A DNA stretch of 64,000 nucleotides from Aestuariispira ectoiniformans (GCF_025136295.1 NZ_CP062788.1:1054001-1118000); one strand, 5' to 3'; shown: positions 28,951 through 38,436, counted from the stretch's first letter. The notes: a model not told the origin generated them from the letters alone. A program made the numbers and translations.

Positions 28951-29535
28951 TTATTGGCTTTTTCTTATGAGGCCTTCCAGTAGAACTCGATAGTGTTCAA
29001 CCGGGGGCGTTTCGACGCCGACATTTTTCCCGGCCTCCTCAAAACGGCGTAGCTGCAGGGCCTGCTCAAGGTGAGGCGATTTTGCAAAGGCTTCGGCTTC
29101 CTGCGCGGACATCGGACCACCCTGCAGACGAAGGCTCTCAATCGATGCGGGTGATAGCAATTCGAAATAGTCAGGTTCTACGGCGCAGAGATAGCGTTTT
29201 GCATCCACATGCATGCGCACCGGTTCGGTCACCTCTTCGGCGAAAAAACGGGCGAGGAAGTCGGCACCGACGTCTTCATGGCGGCTATCAATACCTTCGG
29301 CCATACAGTCATCGCCGAAGTCATGCAGGAAATGCCCGATGTCATGCAGGAGTGCGGCGGCGACAAGACTGTCGGGGGAATTGAACTGATCCGCCACCAC
29401 GGCGCATTGCAGGCCGTGTTCCGCCTGGCTGATGGCCTCACCCAGATAGGACCGGTCCCCCATCTCGTGAAACAGGGAAATGATATAATCCACAACCGTT
29501 TCGCGGGTGACGGTGTTCTGATCAAGCTTGTCCAT
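28951..29535 (-). CDS. tmpB: TmpB-like HD-domain mixed-valent diiron oxygenase
   Basis: Likely cleaves (R)-1-hydroxy-2-(trimethylammonio)ethylphosphonate to glycine betaine and phosphate. The 194-residue protein has every PhnZ/TmpB-type residue at matching spacing: Y30 and E33 of the iron-cap pair, and metal ligands H40, H64, D65, H68, H86 and H109. The YLGEAISQAEHGLQ segment is the family signature and separates it from plain HD phosphohydrolases. The ATG at 29535 has GAAGAGG upstream and starts one base after the tmpA stop. It could instead act on another hydroxyphosphonate, but the tmpA partner argues for the trimethylated substrate. Confidence 0.85.
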   Translation of the reverse strand: MDKLDQNTVTRETVVDYIISLFHEMGDRSYLGEAISQAEHGLQCAVVADQFNSPDSLVAAALLHDIGHFLHDFGDDCMAEGIDSRHEDVGADFLARFFAEEVTEPVRMHVDAKRYLCAVEPDYFELLSPASIESLRLQGGPMSAQEAEAFAKSPHLEQALQLRRFEEAGKNVGVETPPVEHYRVLLEGLIRKSQ

Positions 29536-29536
29536 G

Positions 29537-30661
29537 TCAGGCCTCTTCAAGTTTGCGCATCAGGCTGTAGAGCGAATCCTTATCGGCATAGCATCCCTGC
29601 AGGTGCCGTTTGCCACCGGCAAAACCCTTGCGCCCGTGCAGGACGCGCTGGTTATCGAAGATCATAAGATCGCCGGGGCGCAGTTTCAGCCCGAGTTCCA
29701 GTTCCGGGCGGTGCAACAGACGCGCATAGGTCCGGAAGGCATTGTAGTAGGCCTCCATGACGTCGGCAGGCAGGTCGAAGGGCGCTGCGGAGCGGTTGTT
29801 ATAGCGGATGGCCTGAATGTCACCGCGGTCATCCACTTCGATGAGCGGACGGCGGGCCTGAAGGTCGGCCTTGTCGTCGCGGAAACGGAAAGGCACCCAA
29901 TGGCGGGTCAGTAATGCAAAGGCGCCGGCGTCTTCCTGCCGCAAAAGGTCTGCAGCTTTGAAGCCATCCATCAGGACCGATTCGCCGCCCTCATTGACAC
30001 TTTCCAGACAATGCAGAAGCTGCAGCCCCGGAACCGGGTCGCGATAGGGGTTGTCCGTGTGAACGTTCAGCCCCAGGCCGGTGAAAGCGAGGTTGGTCGG
30101 TTTCTCCTCGCTGCGCACTTCGAACAGCTCACCATAATTCGTCTCGCGGACATAACCGAAAAGGCGCGCAACTTCGCAGACCATACCGGGCTTTGTCGGG
30201 ACGTTGGATACAATGGCAAAGCCATAGTCGTGAACCTGCCGCAGCCAGGCCGCCATGGCGGCGTTATCTTCTGTCAGGGCCTTATAGTCATGCGCGGGCA
30301 GGGATTTGGCCTCTGCCGCGGCCCAGAATTGTCTGATATCCCGCTTGGCTTCGGGCTTGTCATAGGCATTGCGCCACAGCCAGTCCGCCGGGAAGGTCGT
30401 TTCATACCCGTCAGCCCGGAAGGTCACATGGAGGTCGCCGTCCCGGATGGATGCGCTGTCGACGGAAAGATCGGCGGGCAGTTCCGTGATATCGAACAGG
30501 CGCTGGTCGTTTTCCGGATGGCGCGCATCTGCACCGCGTGCATTGTCGCGCAGCCAGGGGCCGTGAAATCGCTGTTGAATGTCGTTATCCCAATTGAGAA
30601 TGATTTCACTGTCGACTAGGTCTACTGCAATCAATTCCGGGGTCGGCGGTAGAGTGGACAT
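29537..30661 (-). CDS. tmpA: TmpA-like 2-oxoglutarate/Fe(II) dioxygenase
   Basis: Likely hydroxylates 2-trimethylaminoethylphosphonate, the step before TmpB. The 374-residue protein has the gamma-butyrobetaine hydroxylase layout: an N-terminal domain with HGPWLRDNARGAD, then the jelly-roll core with iron ligands H201, D203 (HTDNPY) and H342 (LHGRKGF) and a downstream arginine for 2-oxoglutarate. The N-terminal cysteine trio that binds zinc in true butyrobetaine hydroxylase is absent. Adjacent tmpB makes the phosphonate role much more likely than carnitine synthesis. No phosphonate transporter or regulator is next to the pair. Confidence 0.85.
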   Translation of the reverse strand: MSTLPPTPELIAVDLVDSEIILNWDNDIQQRFHGPWLRDNARGADARHPENDQRLFDITELPADLSVDSASIRDGDLHVTFRADGYETTFPADWLWRNAYDKPEAKRDIRQFWAAAEAKSLPAHDYKALTEDNAAMAAWLRQVHDYGFAIVSNVPTKPGMVCEVARLFGYVRETNYGELFEVRSEEKPTNLAFTGLGLNVHTDNPYRDPVPGLQLLHCLESVNEGGESVLMDGFKAADLLRQEDAGAFALLTRHWVPFRFRDDKADLQARRPLIEVDDRGDIQAIRYNNRSAAPFDLPADVMEAYYNAFRTYARLLHRPELELGLKLRPGDLMIFDNQRVLHGRKGFAGGKRHLQGCYADKDSLYSLMRKLEEA

Positions 30662-30843
30662 CTGCTGGTTCCGGCTGTTTGTCTGTCGGGACGTCTTTCA
30701 TAGCATGGCTTTGAGGCGCGAAGGAAAAGAGGAATTCTCATGGTCGGTTGAAGCAGTATGAGTAATCCTTCATGCATTTAATAGCTTGCCTTCGGAAGGG
30801 TAGGTTTTTACGATCCCCTCACTTTTGACAAAGACATTGTGAT

Positions 30844-32343
30844 ATGCCCGATTTTCGTGCGCCTCGTCGCCCTGACAATCCTGTTGAACAGCAATCCGGC
30901 GGCCAGCGCCCCACTTTTTTTGTGCTGGGCCTGCTGCTGTCTGCGCTTGCCGTGCTTATGGGGCTGTCGGGTCTTATCGGGCTGCTTGCCCATCGCGCAG
31001 CCGGGGCATTTTTTGAAAGCGCGGTTCTGACCCTTCTGGTGGGCGGTGTGCTGATGGCGACCTGCCGCCCGACCGGCGCGATCGTCCTGCGCCGGAAAGG
31101 CGCGTTTTTCCTGACGGCGCTGGCCTGGACCGTGCTGCCGGGATTCGGCGCGCTGCCACTGGTATTCGGCGAGGTGCACCTGAGTTTCGCCGATGCCTAT
31201 TTCGAGGCAGTATCGGGGCTGACCACAACGGGGTCGACCGTGCTGTCCGGGTTGCAGGACCTGCCCATCGTCGTGGCGGTCTGGCGGGCCTTGCTGCAAT
31301 GGATGGGCGGCGTCGGTATCATTGTCATGGGGATTGCCCTGCTGCCCTTGCTGCGTTCGGGTGCAATGCAGCTTTACCGCAGTGAATCCTCCGACACATC
31401 CGACAAGCCGTTTCCCCGGGCCAAGGCGGTGGCGGGTGCGGTGTCTTCCATCTATCTGTCGCTGACGTTGGCCTGCACGATTTTGTTCTGGTATGGGGGC
31501 ATGACCTTTCTGGATGCGCTCATCCATGCCATGACGACCCTGTCCACGGGTGGCTTTTCCACCCATGACAATTCCTTTGCGGCCTTCCAGGGCACGTCCT
31601 TGCCGTGGATTGCGATCATTTTCATGCTGCTGGGCGGGACGCCTTTCGTTCTGTTTATCCGCCTGTCGCGCAGAGATCCCGAACCTCTTTTGCAGGACCG
31701 GCAGCTTCGTTTGTTGCTGTTCACGGTCATCAGCGCGGCGGTGGTTATGGCCGGGTATCGCGCCTGGAACGATGGCGTTGCCTTCACCACTGGCTTCAGC
31801 GAGGCCCTGTTCAATGTGGTTTCGGTTGTCACCACAACCGGCTTTGCCATGGGTGACTACAGCCAATGGGGCGCGTTGCCGGTTGTTCTGTTCTTCTTCC
31901 TGACCTTTCTGGGGGGCGGCACGGGGTCGACCGCGGGCGGGTTCAAACTGATGCGTGTCCTGATCCTCTGGGAGGCGGCGCGGATATTCCTGGTGCGTGC
32001 CATCTATCCTCACCGTGTTGTGCTGGCGAAAATCCAGGACCGCGCGATTGATGAAGACATCCTGTTCGGGACATTGGGCTTTGCGTCGCTGTGGGTCGTG
32101 ACCTGGGCGGCGTTGTCCCTGGCCTTGTCGGTAACGGGACTGGATCTGGTGACCAGCCTGTCCGGTGCGGCAACCGCATTGGCGAATGTGGGGCCGGGTC
32201 TGGGGGACATCATCGGGCCGGTTGGCAATTTCCAATCCTTGCCTGACACGGCGAAATGGCTGCTATCCATCGGTATGGTCGCCGGTCGGCTGGAGCTGCT
32301 GACGTTGCTTGTGGTTCTGATGCCGACTTTCTGGCGGGAATAA
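30844..32343 (+). CDS. trkH: Trk-type potassium uptake membrane subunit TrkH
   Basis: Inner-membrane potassium channel subunit that works with TrkA. The 499-residue protein has four pore repeats with selectivity segments TTTGS, STGGFS, TTTGF and NVGPG, and conserved intramembrane glycines such as GGGTGSTAGG. About ten or more membrane segments. It stands alone; trkA is not in the window. Confidence 0.92.
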   Translation: MPDFRAPRRPDNPVEQQSGGQRPTFFVLGLLLSALAVLMGLSGLIGLLAHRAAGAFFESAVLTLLVGGVLMATCRPTGAIVLRRKGAFFLTALAWTVLPGFGALPLVFGEVHLSFADAYFEAVSGLTTTGSTVLSGLQDLPIVVAVWRALLQWMGGVGIIVMGIALLPLLRSGAMQLYRSESSDTSDKPFPRAKAVAGAVSSIYLSLTLACTILFWYGGMTFLDALIHAMTTLSTGGFSTHDNSFAAFQGTSLPWIAIIFMLLGGTPFVLFIRLSRRDPEPLLQDRQLRLLLFTVISAAVVMAGYRAWNDGVAFTTGFSEALFNVVSVVTTTGFAMGDYSQWGALPVVLFFFLTFLGGGTGSTAGGFKLMRVLILWEAARIFLVRAIYPHRVVLAKIQDRAIDEDILFGTLGFASLWVVTWAALSLALSVTGLDLVTSLSGAATALANVGPGLGDIIGPVGNFQSLPDTAKWLLSIGMVAGRLELLTLLVVLMPTFWRE

Positions 32344-32380
32344 GCCGTTCATTTCGCCCTTGTTTTGGGGTGTATGAAAT

Positions 32381-32410
32381 CTTGTAACCGGAAAATATCT
32401 TCCCACATAT
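32381..32410 (+). promoter_or_regulatory. Candidate heat-shock (RpoH) promoter of clpB
   Basis: CTTGTAA is followed after 14 bases by CCCACATAT, close to the sigma-32 pattern CTTGAAA-N(13-15)-CCCCATNT. It lies about 95 bases before the clpB start and fits the gene's expected heat-shock control. Confidence 0.4.
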
Positions 32411-32504
32411 TTGATGTAGATGCCTATTGAGGGTCTGCAAAAACGCGTAAACTTAAACTCTCATGGTCTTGCCTATTAGTCAGGGAGACAGAAAGAGGAT
32501 GAGC

Positions 32505-35102
32505 ATGAATTTCGACAAATACACGGACCGCAGCCGTGGATTCATTCAGTCCGCCCAGGGCTTGGCGCTTCGTAGCGACCATCAGCGGCTGACCACCGAA
32601 CATCTCCTTAAAATCTTGCTGGACGACCAGGAAGGGTTGGCCGCAGGCGTTATCAAGGCTGCGGGCGGTAACCCGAAACAGGCCCTGGATGCGACCGAAC
32701 TGGCCTTGGACAAAATGCCCAAGGTACAGGGATCGGGCGCGGGGCAGGTGCATCTGGATGCGTCTCTCGCCAAGGCCTTTGATAAGGCGGAGGAAATCGC
32801 TGAAAAGGCTGGTGACAGCTTTGTCACGGCGGAACGGTTACTGCTGGCTTTGGCCCTGAGTGAGGGCAGCCCGGCTGCGAAAATCCTGAAAGAAGCCGGT
32901 GTTACGCCGCAGTCCCTCAATTCCGCGATCAATGAATTGCGTCAGGGGCGTACGGCAGACAGCGCCAGCGCGGAAGACAAATATGACGCCCTGAAGAAAT
33001 ATGCCCGCGACCTGACCCAGGCGGCGCGCGATGGCAAACTGGACCCGGTGATCGGCCGGGACGAGGAAATCCGCCGGACCATTCAGGTGCTTTCACGCCG
33101 GACCAAGAACAACCCCGTTCTGATCGGTGAGCCGGGTGTCGGTAAAACCGCGATTATCGAAGGGTTGGCCCTGCGGATCGTCAATGGCGACGTGCCGGAG
33201 ACCCTGCGGGATAAAAAGCTGATGAGCCTGGACCTGGGCGCCATGGTGGCCGGGTCAAAATTCCGCGGTGAGTTTGAGGAGCGCCTGAAGGCCGTTCTGG
33301 AGGAAATCGCCGCGGCTGCCGGTCAGATCATCTGTTTCATTGATGAATTGCATACGCTGGTTGGTGCCGGTGCTGCCGAAGGGTCCATGGACGCATCCAA
33401 TATGCTGAAACCTGCGCTTGCGCGTGGGGAACTGCATTGCGTGGGTGCCACCACACTGGACGAATATCGCAAGCATATTGAAAAGGATGCGGCGCTGGCG
33501 CGGCGTTTCCAGCCGGTCTTCATTGCAGAGCCGACGGTGGAAGACACCATTTCCATCCTGCGCGGCCTGAAGGAGAAATACGAGCTGCATCACGGTATCC
33601 GTATCACCGACGGGGCAATTGTGTCGGCGGCGACCCTGTCCAACCGCTATATCACTGACCGTTTCCTGCCGGACAAGGCAATCGACCTGGTGGATGAAGC
33701 CGCCAGCCGTCTGCGTATGGAAGTGGATTCCAAACCCGAAGATATCGACGAGCTGGATCGCCGGATTGTCCAGTTGAAGATCGAGCGTGAGGCGCTCAAG
33801 AAAGAGAAGGACGAGGCCTCCCAGGACCGGTTGAAAAAACTGGAAAAGGAACTGGCAGAGCTTGAAAGCAAATCCGCCGAGCTGACCATCAAATGGCAGG
33901 CGGAAAAGGACAAGCTGCATTCCGCACAGGACCTGAAGGAAAAACTGGATGCGGCCCGTCTGGAACTGGAAAAGGCACAGCGCGGCGGTCAGTTCGAACG
34001 GGCCGGTGAACTTGCCTATGGCATTATTCCCGATCTGGAAAAACGCCTGGGCGAAGCAGAGCAGGCTGGCGATCAGGCGATCATCCGTGAGGAAGTCAAG
34101 GATGAGGATGTTGCTGCCGTCGTCTCCCGTTGGACCGGTGTGCCGGTCGACAAGATGCTGGAAGGCGAGCGGGAAAAACTGCTGGAGATGGAAAAGAATA
34201 TCGGCCGTCGTGTGGTCGGTCAGGACGAGGCCGTGGTCGCGGTGTCCAACGCCGTGCGTCGTGCGCGTGCGGGCCTGCAGGACCCGAACCGGCCGATTGG
34301 TTCCTTCCTGTTCTTGGGCCCCACCGGTGTCGGTAAGACGGAGTTGACCAAGGCGCTGGCGGAGTTCCTTTTCGATGACGATCAGGCCATGGTCCGGATC
34401 GATATGTCGGAATATATGGAGAAGCATTCCGTTGCCCGTCTGATCGGCGCGCCTCCGGGCTATGTCGGCTATGACGAGGGCGGTGCACTGACCGAGGCGG
34501 TTCGTCGCCGGCCCTATCAGGTGGTGTTGTTCGACGAAATCGAAAAGGCCCATCCGGATGTGTTCAATGTGCTGTTGCAGGTCCTTGATGATGGCCGCCT
34601 GACCGATGGTCAGGGCCGGACAATCGACTTCAAGAATGTGCTCATCATCATGACCTCCAATATGGGGGCGGAATTCCTGGCCAATCAGGCCGAAGGGGAG
34701 GATGTGGAAGCCGTCCGTCCGCAGGTAATGGATGTGGTGCGTTCCCATTTCCGTCCGGAATTCTTGAACCGGCTGGACGAAATCCTGCTGTTCCGTCGCC
34801 TCAGCCGCGACAACATGGCGGGTATCGTCGAAATCCAGCTTAAGCATCTGAAGAAGCTGCTGGAAGATCGCAAGATCAGCCTTGATCTGGACGATGATGC
34901 CATGACCTGGCTGGCCAATCGTGGCTATGACCCGGTTTATGGGGCTCGCCCGCTGAAGCGGGTCATCCAGAAACATCTGCAGAACCCGCTGGCCTCCCTG
35001 ATCCTGGAAGGCAAGGTCAAGGATAGCGAAGCTGTCCATGTCTCCGTGGCGGAAGGAGAGCTTTCCATCAACGGTGTCGCGGTACGGGCCGAAGCAGCCT
35101 AA
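32505..35102 (+). CDS. clpB: ATP-dependent disaggregase ClpB
   Basis: Hexameric chaperone that dissolves protein aggregates with DnaK. The 865-residue protein has the N-terminal repeat domain, Walker A GEPGVGKT in NBD1, a long coiled-coil M domain rich in Lys and Glu, and Walker A GPTGVGKT in NBD2. It lacks the IGF-type ClpP-binding loop expected in ClpA. Start chosen at ATG 32505 (MNFDKY), six bases after AGAGG; an ATG at 32499 is too close to that site. A strong terminator follows. Confidence 0.95.
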   Translation: MNFDKYTDRSRGFIQSAQGLALRSDHQRLTTEHLLKILLDDQEGLAAGVIKAAGGNPKQALDATELALDKMPKVQGSGAGQVHLDASLAKAFDKAEEIAEKAGDSFVTAERLLLALALSEGSPAAKILKEAGVTPQSLNSAINELRQGRTADSASAEDKYDALKKYARDLTQAARDGKLDPVIGRDEEIRRTIQVLSRRTKNNPVLIGEPGVGKTAIIEGLALRIVNGDVPETLRDKKLMSLDLGAMVAGSKFRGEFEERLKAVLEEIAAAAGQIICFIDELHTLVGAGAAEGSMDASNMLKPALARGELHCVGATTLDEYRKHIEKDAALARRFQPVFIAEPTVEDTISILRGLKEKYELHHGIRITDGAIVSAATLSNRYITDRFLPDKAIDLVDEAASRLRMEVDSKPEDIDELDRRIVQLKIEREALKKEKDEASQDRLKKLEKELAELESKSAELTIKWQAEKDKLHSAQDLKEKLDAARLELEKAQRGGQFERAGELAYGIIPDLEKRLGEAEQAGDQAIIREEVKDEDVAAVVSRWTGVPVDKMLEGEREKLLEMEKNIGRRVVGQDEAVVAVSNAVRRARAGLQDPNRPIGSFLFLGPTGVGKTELTKALAEFLFDDDQAMVRIDMSEYMEKHSVARLIGAPPGYVGYDEGGALTEAVRRRPYQVVLFDEIEKAHPDVFNVLLQVLDDGRLTDGQGRTIDFKNVLIIMTSNMGAEFLANQAEGEDVEAVRPQVMDVVRSHFRPEFLNRLDEILLFRRLSRDNMAGIVEIQLKHLKKLLEDRKISLDLDDDAMTWLANRGYDPVYGARPLKRVIQKHLQNPLASLILEGKVKDSEAVHVSVAEGELSINGVAVRAEAA

Positions 35103-35125
35103 GTCCGGCATCTGATCTCGACAAC

Positions 35126-35157
35126 AAACCCCCGGTGCGGTGCGCCGGGGGTTTTTG
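35126..35157 (+). terminator. Intrinsic terminator after clpB
   Basis: A perfect ten-pair stem AAACCCCCGG/CCGGGGGTTT with a nine-base loop, ending in a run of T. Lies 24 bases past the clpB stop. Confidence 0.88.
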
Positions 35158-35214
35158 TAAGCCAATTCATGATATGATGGGCAATGAAACCGGTGGCGAT
35201 ACGAGGGACCGGTG

Positions 35215-35991
35215 ATGACGCGTTTCCGGAAACTGGCTGTCTGTTCGGCTGGGCTGGCTCTGTTGGTCCTCTCCCACAGTCTGCTGACTGTTTTGCATGA
35301 GCAACTGGGCGGCCAGCTGCCCGTATGGCAACTTCTTTCCGTTCAGGTCTTGTCGGTCCTGGTTCTCGTGCTCGCTTTTTTGGCTATAACCAGTCTTTAC
35401 CCACGTAATCTCCGTGGGTGGGGTCTGTTGCTGCTTTGGACTGCGTTGATCGTTACGGCCTATCAATTGGCCTTCGTACAAGAGATGGAGGCGCGTTCCC
35501 TGTTGACTGCCCTGGAGCTGGACATGGGGGTGGGGAGCCTTGCTGTCCTGGGGCTTGGCTATGCGTTATTGATTGCAGTTCCTTTCGTGCCCGGTCTGGA
35601 ACTGGGGCTGGCGATTATGTTGCTTTTCGGGTGGCCGGGGTGTCTTGCCGTCTATCTGGCGACCAACGCCGGACTGGTTCTGGGCTATCTGTTCGGGCGG
35701 TGGGTGCCTTTGTTGCGGGATTGGCCGAAACCTTCCCGCGGGGACGGTGTGAACGGCCGGATCGACAGGGTACTGCTTTGGATGGATCGGGTGCGGTTGC
35801 TGAAATATCGTTATCTGTTATTGGCGATTTTGTTGAATACGCCGGGCAATTCTGTCTTGGGGGGCGGTGGCGGAATCTCGGTGTTTTGTGGGGTGAGCGG
35901 CGGGTATCGGTTTGCCTGGTATGTGCTGACCTGCTTGTTGGCCACATTTCCGGTGCCGCTTATGGTCGCTTTGGGTTGGCTCAGTCTTTAG
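35215..35991 (+). CDS. VTT/DedA-like integral membrane protein
   Basis: A 258-residue protein with about six membrane segments. The C-terminal part carries LNTPGNSVLGGGGGISVFCGVSGG, reminiscent of the glycine-rich re-entrant loop of VTT (TMEM64/DedA) proteins, and the middle has GWPGCLAVYLATNAGLVLGYLFGR. Those proteins move lipids or act in membrane stress. The N-terminal third is less familiar. The ATG at 35215 follows GAGGGACC. Its stop overlaps the tail of the convergent TetR gene by 11 bases. Confidence 0.55.
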   Translation: MTRFRKLAVCSAGLALLVLSHSLLTVLHEQLGGQLPVWQLLSVQVLSVLVLVLAFLAITSLYPRNLRGWGLLLLWTALIVTAYQLAFVQEMEARSLLTALELDMGVGSLAVLGLGYALLIAVPFVPGLELGLAIMLLFGWPGCLAVYLATNAGLVLGYLFGRWVPLLRDWPKPSRGDGVNGRIDRVLLWMDRVRLLKYRYLLLAILLNTPGNSVLGGGGGISVFCGVSGGYRFAWYVLTCLLATFPVPLMVALGWLSL

Positions 35992-36616
35992 CAGGTTCAC
36001 TTTTCTGGCAGCGTAAATAGCCCAGAATGCTTTGGGTTACGCGGTCGGCAATGGCATCGCGGTCTGTCTCCTCCCGTTCCGCCGCCAGATCAATCAGTGT
36101 CCTTGCAATGCCCTGGATGTCTGCCGCGACGATGTCCAACTCGTTCATTGCAAGTGACGGGAAATGTGTTGCCAGGAAGCGTTTCACGATCTCGCGGGCG
36201 GACCTGTCGTCGTCCCAGGACGGTTCTCCCAGAGGCAGGTTGCGTTCCTCGTAATCCAAAATGCGTTCCAGCGCAGGTCTGGCCAACTGGTGCTCCACGC
36301 CTGCCTCGATCAACGCCCTGAGTCCTTCTTCAAAAGGTGAGCCTTCGATCTCTTCCAACCTGTGAGTGAGCCGCGCCTCCAGCTCATGCGCCGACCGTTG
36401 TAGCAGGGCAACGGTCAGGGCCTGTTTGTTGGGAAAATACTGATATAGGGAGCCGATGCTGACCCCGGCGCGTTCGGCCACGGCATTGGTGGTATATCCG
36501 GCGAGGCCGTCCCGTTCCAAAATCTGAGCACCCGCAATCAGGATGGCCTCCACCGTTGCGGCGGAGCGTTCCTGACGGGGCAGTTTCCGGGGCTTCAGGT
36601 CACCGGATATGGTCAT
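35981..36616 (-). CDS. TetR/AcrR family transcriptional repressor
   Basis: A 211-residue regulator. The N-terminal helix-turn-helix is clear: RQERSAATVEAILIAGAQIL, then YTTNAVAERAGVSIGSLYQYFPNKQAL. The C-terminal ligand domain is not identifiable by eye. The ATG at 36616 gives the usual distance to the HTH; a longer frame reaches 36736 but enters the intergenic region. Divergent from the darcynin-like gene, with a candidate palindromic operator between them, so that gene is its likely target. Confidence 0.88.
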   Translation of the reverse strand: MTISGDLKPRKLPRQERSAATVEAILIAGAQILERDGLAGYTTNAVAERAGVSIGSLYQYFPNKQALTVALLQRSAHELEARLTHRLEEIEGSPFEEGLRALIEAGVEHQLARPALERILDYEERNLPLGEPSWDDDRSAREIVKRFLATHFPSLAMNELDIVAADIQGIARTLIDLAAEREETDRDAIADRVTQSILGYLRCQKSEPAKD

Positions 36617-36646
36617 GAGCCAGCGGGCCTCCAATGCGAGTATGAG

Positions 36647-36666
36647 ATGTGAGTAATGGCTCATAT
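36647..36666. promoter_or_regulatory. Candidate TetR operator
   Basis: Imperfect palindrome ATGTGAG-N6-CTCATAT (one mismatch) in the 104-base gap between the divergent tetR and darcynin-like genes. Confidence 0.35.
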
Positions 36667-36720
36667 TATTGTCGTCAGTAAGGCTGAGCAAGGGGTTCAG
36701 CGTGAAAGGAGAGATTGGGA

Positions 36721-37062
36721 ATGACGACTTACACAATCTTCATGCATCTACGGGCAACCACCAACTGGCTCGCGCTGACACCGCAACAACGGTTTGAATT
36801 TGGCGAAGAAAACCTGCGCCCGATTTTGGAGCAACACGCCGATGTCCGTATGCGCTTCATGGAGGCGGAGGCCTTCCATGCCGGATGTTCCGACATCGCG
36901 GTCTGGGAGACCGAGAATCTGGATCGCTATCAGTCCGTAGTGGAAAATTTGCGGGAGACCAAATTCTGGGACCACTATTTCCAGGTGATTGATATCATTC
37001 CCACCGTGGAAAATGCCTATGCGAACCATTACGGGTTCGCCCCGCTTTCGCAGGGGGCGTAG
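36721..37062 (+). CDS. Darcynin-like small protein
   Basis: A 113-residue cytoplasmic protein. TYTIFMHLRATTNWLALTPQQRFEF and the ENLDRYQSVVENLRETKFWDHYF segment resemble the darcynin family first noted in Acinetobacter, which has a ferredoxin-like dimeric barrel look. Function unknown; the fold is often used by small monooxygenases or isomerases. The ATG has AAAGGAGAG upstream. Divergent from a TetR gene that probably controls it. Confidence 0.6.
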   Translation: MTTYTIFMHLRATTNWLALTPQQRFEFGEENLRPILEQHADVRMRFMEAEAFHAGCSDIAVWETENLDRYQSVVENLRETKFWDHYFQVIDIIPTVENAYANHYGFAPLSQGA

Positions 37063-37074
37063 GTCAGGGGCAAA

Positions 37075-37098
37075 AAGGGGCGGAGAGACCCGTCCCTT
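37075..37098. terminator. Weak convergent terminator hairpin
   Basis: AAGGGGCGG can pair with CCGTCCCTT (one G-T pair) between the convergent darcynin-like and GbsR-type genes. There is no T-run on either side, so the call is tentative. Confidence 0.3.
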
Positions 37099-37627
37099 AG
37101 ACCTCGGCTTCCTGTTTGGCGGCCTTCTTGCTCGCCTTGTTCAGAAGTTTGGTGACGGATTTTTCCGAAAGGTCGCCCAAGGACTGCTGCCATTCATCCA
37201 GGGTTTCATAGAGGCCCAGCAAGTCCTGCAGGACTTCTGCACCGTTGCTGTTTCCCTTCTTTCCGGACGTGCTCTCATCGGCCAGCTTTCGCAGCATCTC
37301 AAGGGTGGGATCGAAGGCGCGTTTTTTACGTTCCGCCATGATGCGGCTCATCATTTCCCAGCTATCCTTGATCGCGGTGAAATGGTCCCGCCGGTCACCC
37401 AGTTTGGAAACGCGTTCGATCAGGCCCCAGGCCTGCAGTTCTTTCAGGCTGGTGCTGACGTTGGACCGGGCGATGCCCAAGGTCTCAACCAGATAATCCG
37501 CATGGACCGGTTCATCACTGAGCAGCAGCAATGCATGAACCTGGGCGACGGATTTGCTCATCCCCCAATGTCCGCCAGCCTCGCCCCAATGCAGGACAAA
37601 TTGTTCCTGCGTCTTCGATAGTGCCAT
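37097..37627 (-). CDS. GbsR/MarR family regulator
   Basis: A 176-residue winged-helix protein. HWGMSKSVAQVHALLLLSDEPVHADYLVETLGIARSNVSTSLKELQAWGLI is the HTH, and SKLGDRRDHF is the wing with the GbsR-type spacing. GbsR proteins in Bacillus sense choline and control betaine synthesis. The C-terminal part is Lys/Glu rich and probably coiled. It is alone, and no betaine gene is next to it, so its target is unknown. Confidence 0.75.
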   Translation of the reverse strand: MALSKTQEQFVLHWGEAGGHWGMSKSVAQVHALLLLSDEPVHADYLVETLGIARSNVSTSLKELQAWGLIERVSKLGDRRDHFTAIKDSWEMMSRIMAERKKRAFDPTLEMLRKLADESTSGKKGNSNGAEVLQDLLGLYETLDEWQQSLGDLSEKSVTKLLNKASKKAAKQEAEV

Positions 37628-37728
37628 TGTGGCCTCCCCCTGTTTCTCTTCTATTTATACTGAAAGCTGAGAATACGGGGGCAATGTAACAGATTAATTG
37701 AAGTGCGCCGATATTTATGATCGCCGGG

Positions 37729-38232
37729 CTATTTATCTGGCCTGCGAGACGCCCATTCTTGCAGTTTGGAAAGCATGCGCCGCGTATGGCCACCGTTCCA
37801 GAACAGGCGGCCGCATGTCGGGCAAACGGTGAAAGGGGCGTGCACGCCGGGTTTTTGCCAGGGCAGCCGGGCAATCTCCGACGGGGTGGCAGGGCGCACC
37901 GGCGTGTTGTCCACCATGCAGCGGCTGAAGGGGGCCAGGCACCAGTCCAGCCCCAGTTGGTCCGTCAGGGTTTTGACCTGGTCCTCCAGGCGGTCGCTGT
38001 CCAACAGAACCACGCGGCCCTGAATGGCACGGCGCTGGGTCATTTCCCGGTCGCGGGTGATGATGACGCGGCCCTCCCTTACTGCCTGTTCGACCAGATG
38101 ATGGTCGCTGTGCCCGTCTTCTTCCAACAGCGTGTCGTGACCTGCCGCCCGCAGCCAGCGTGCAAGGCGCGCCAGCATTTCATCACAAAGCAGGCGTGGC
38201 GGGATGTCTGACTGTTTTGGGATACCGATCAT
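37729..38232 (-). CDS. Mut7-C RNase domain protein (COG1656)
   Basis: A 167-residue protein with a PIN-like half (RLLCDEMLARLARWLRAAGHDT with D17, later IITRDREM with D61) and a zinc-ribbon half (C105, C137, C140). Mut7-C proteins are proposed RNases or tRNA/rRNA processing factors. The usual first CX2C of the ribbon reads SRCMVDN here, so one zinc ligand is an aspartate or is missing. Single gene, on the opposite strand to the KAS II-like gene. Confidence 0.78.
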   Translation of the reverse strand: MIGIPKQSDIPPRLLCDEMLARLARWLRAAGHDTLLEEDGHSDHHLVEQAVREGRVIITRDREMTQRRAIQGRVVLLDSDRLEDQVKTLTDQLGLDWCLAPFSRCMVDNTPVRPATPSEIARLPWQKPGVHAPFTVCPTCGRLFWNGGHTRRMLSKLQEWASRRPDK

Positions 38233-38381
38233 CCTGAAAGTGTAGCCAAGACCCGGGCGCGGCCAAAACCCTTTGTTCGCCCTGTTTAATGTTTTCAGAA
38301 ACTAAATAATCCTCAGGTAAAGTTGTGGTCTGCTTCTGTTTCGTAAACAAACTCAAATTTGTCTTGCTTTCGACACATTGT

Positions 38382-38413
38382 GTGCATATGCACTTAATAA
38401 AGTGTATATGCAC
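38382..38413 (+). promoter_or_regulatory. Two palindromic operator boxes before the KAS II-like gene
   Basis: A perfect 12-base palindrome GTGCATATGCAC is followed after eight bases by GTGTATATGCAC (one change). The centres are 20 bases apart, two helical turns. The same box, GTTTATATGCAC, occurs at 40181-40192 upstream of the neighbouring marR gene. The boxes are likely MarR sites. Confidence 0.65.
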
Positions 38414-38436
38414 GTTAATGATAGCAGGAGTTGGAT

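Noticed and set aside
28951-29535. Plain HD-domain phosphohydrolase
   Set aside because: The Y30/E33 pair and the extra H40 ligand are signs of the PhnZ/TmpB oxygenase group rather than of phosphohydrolases.
29537-30661. Gamma-butyrobetaine hydroxylase (carnitine synthesis)
   Set aside because: The fold fits, but the zinc-binding cysteines are absent and tmpB is adjacent, so the phosphonate role is favoured.
33255-35165. 636-codon open frame on the minus strand
   Set aside because: Antisense to clpB and its terminator; no recognisable domain.
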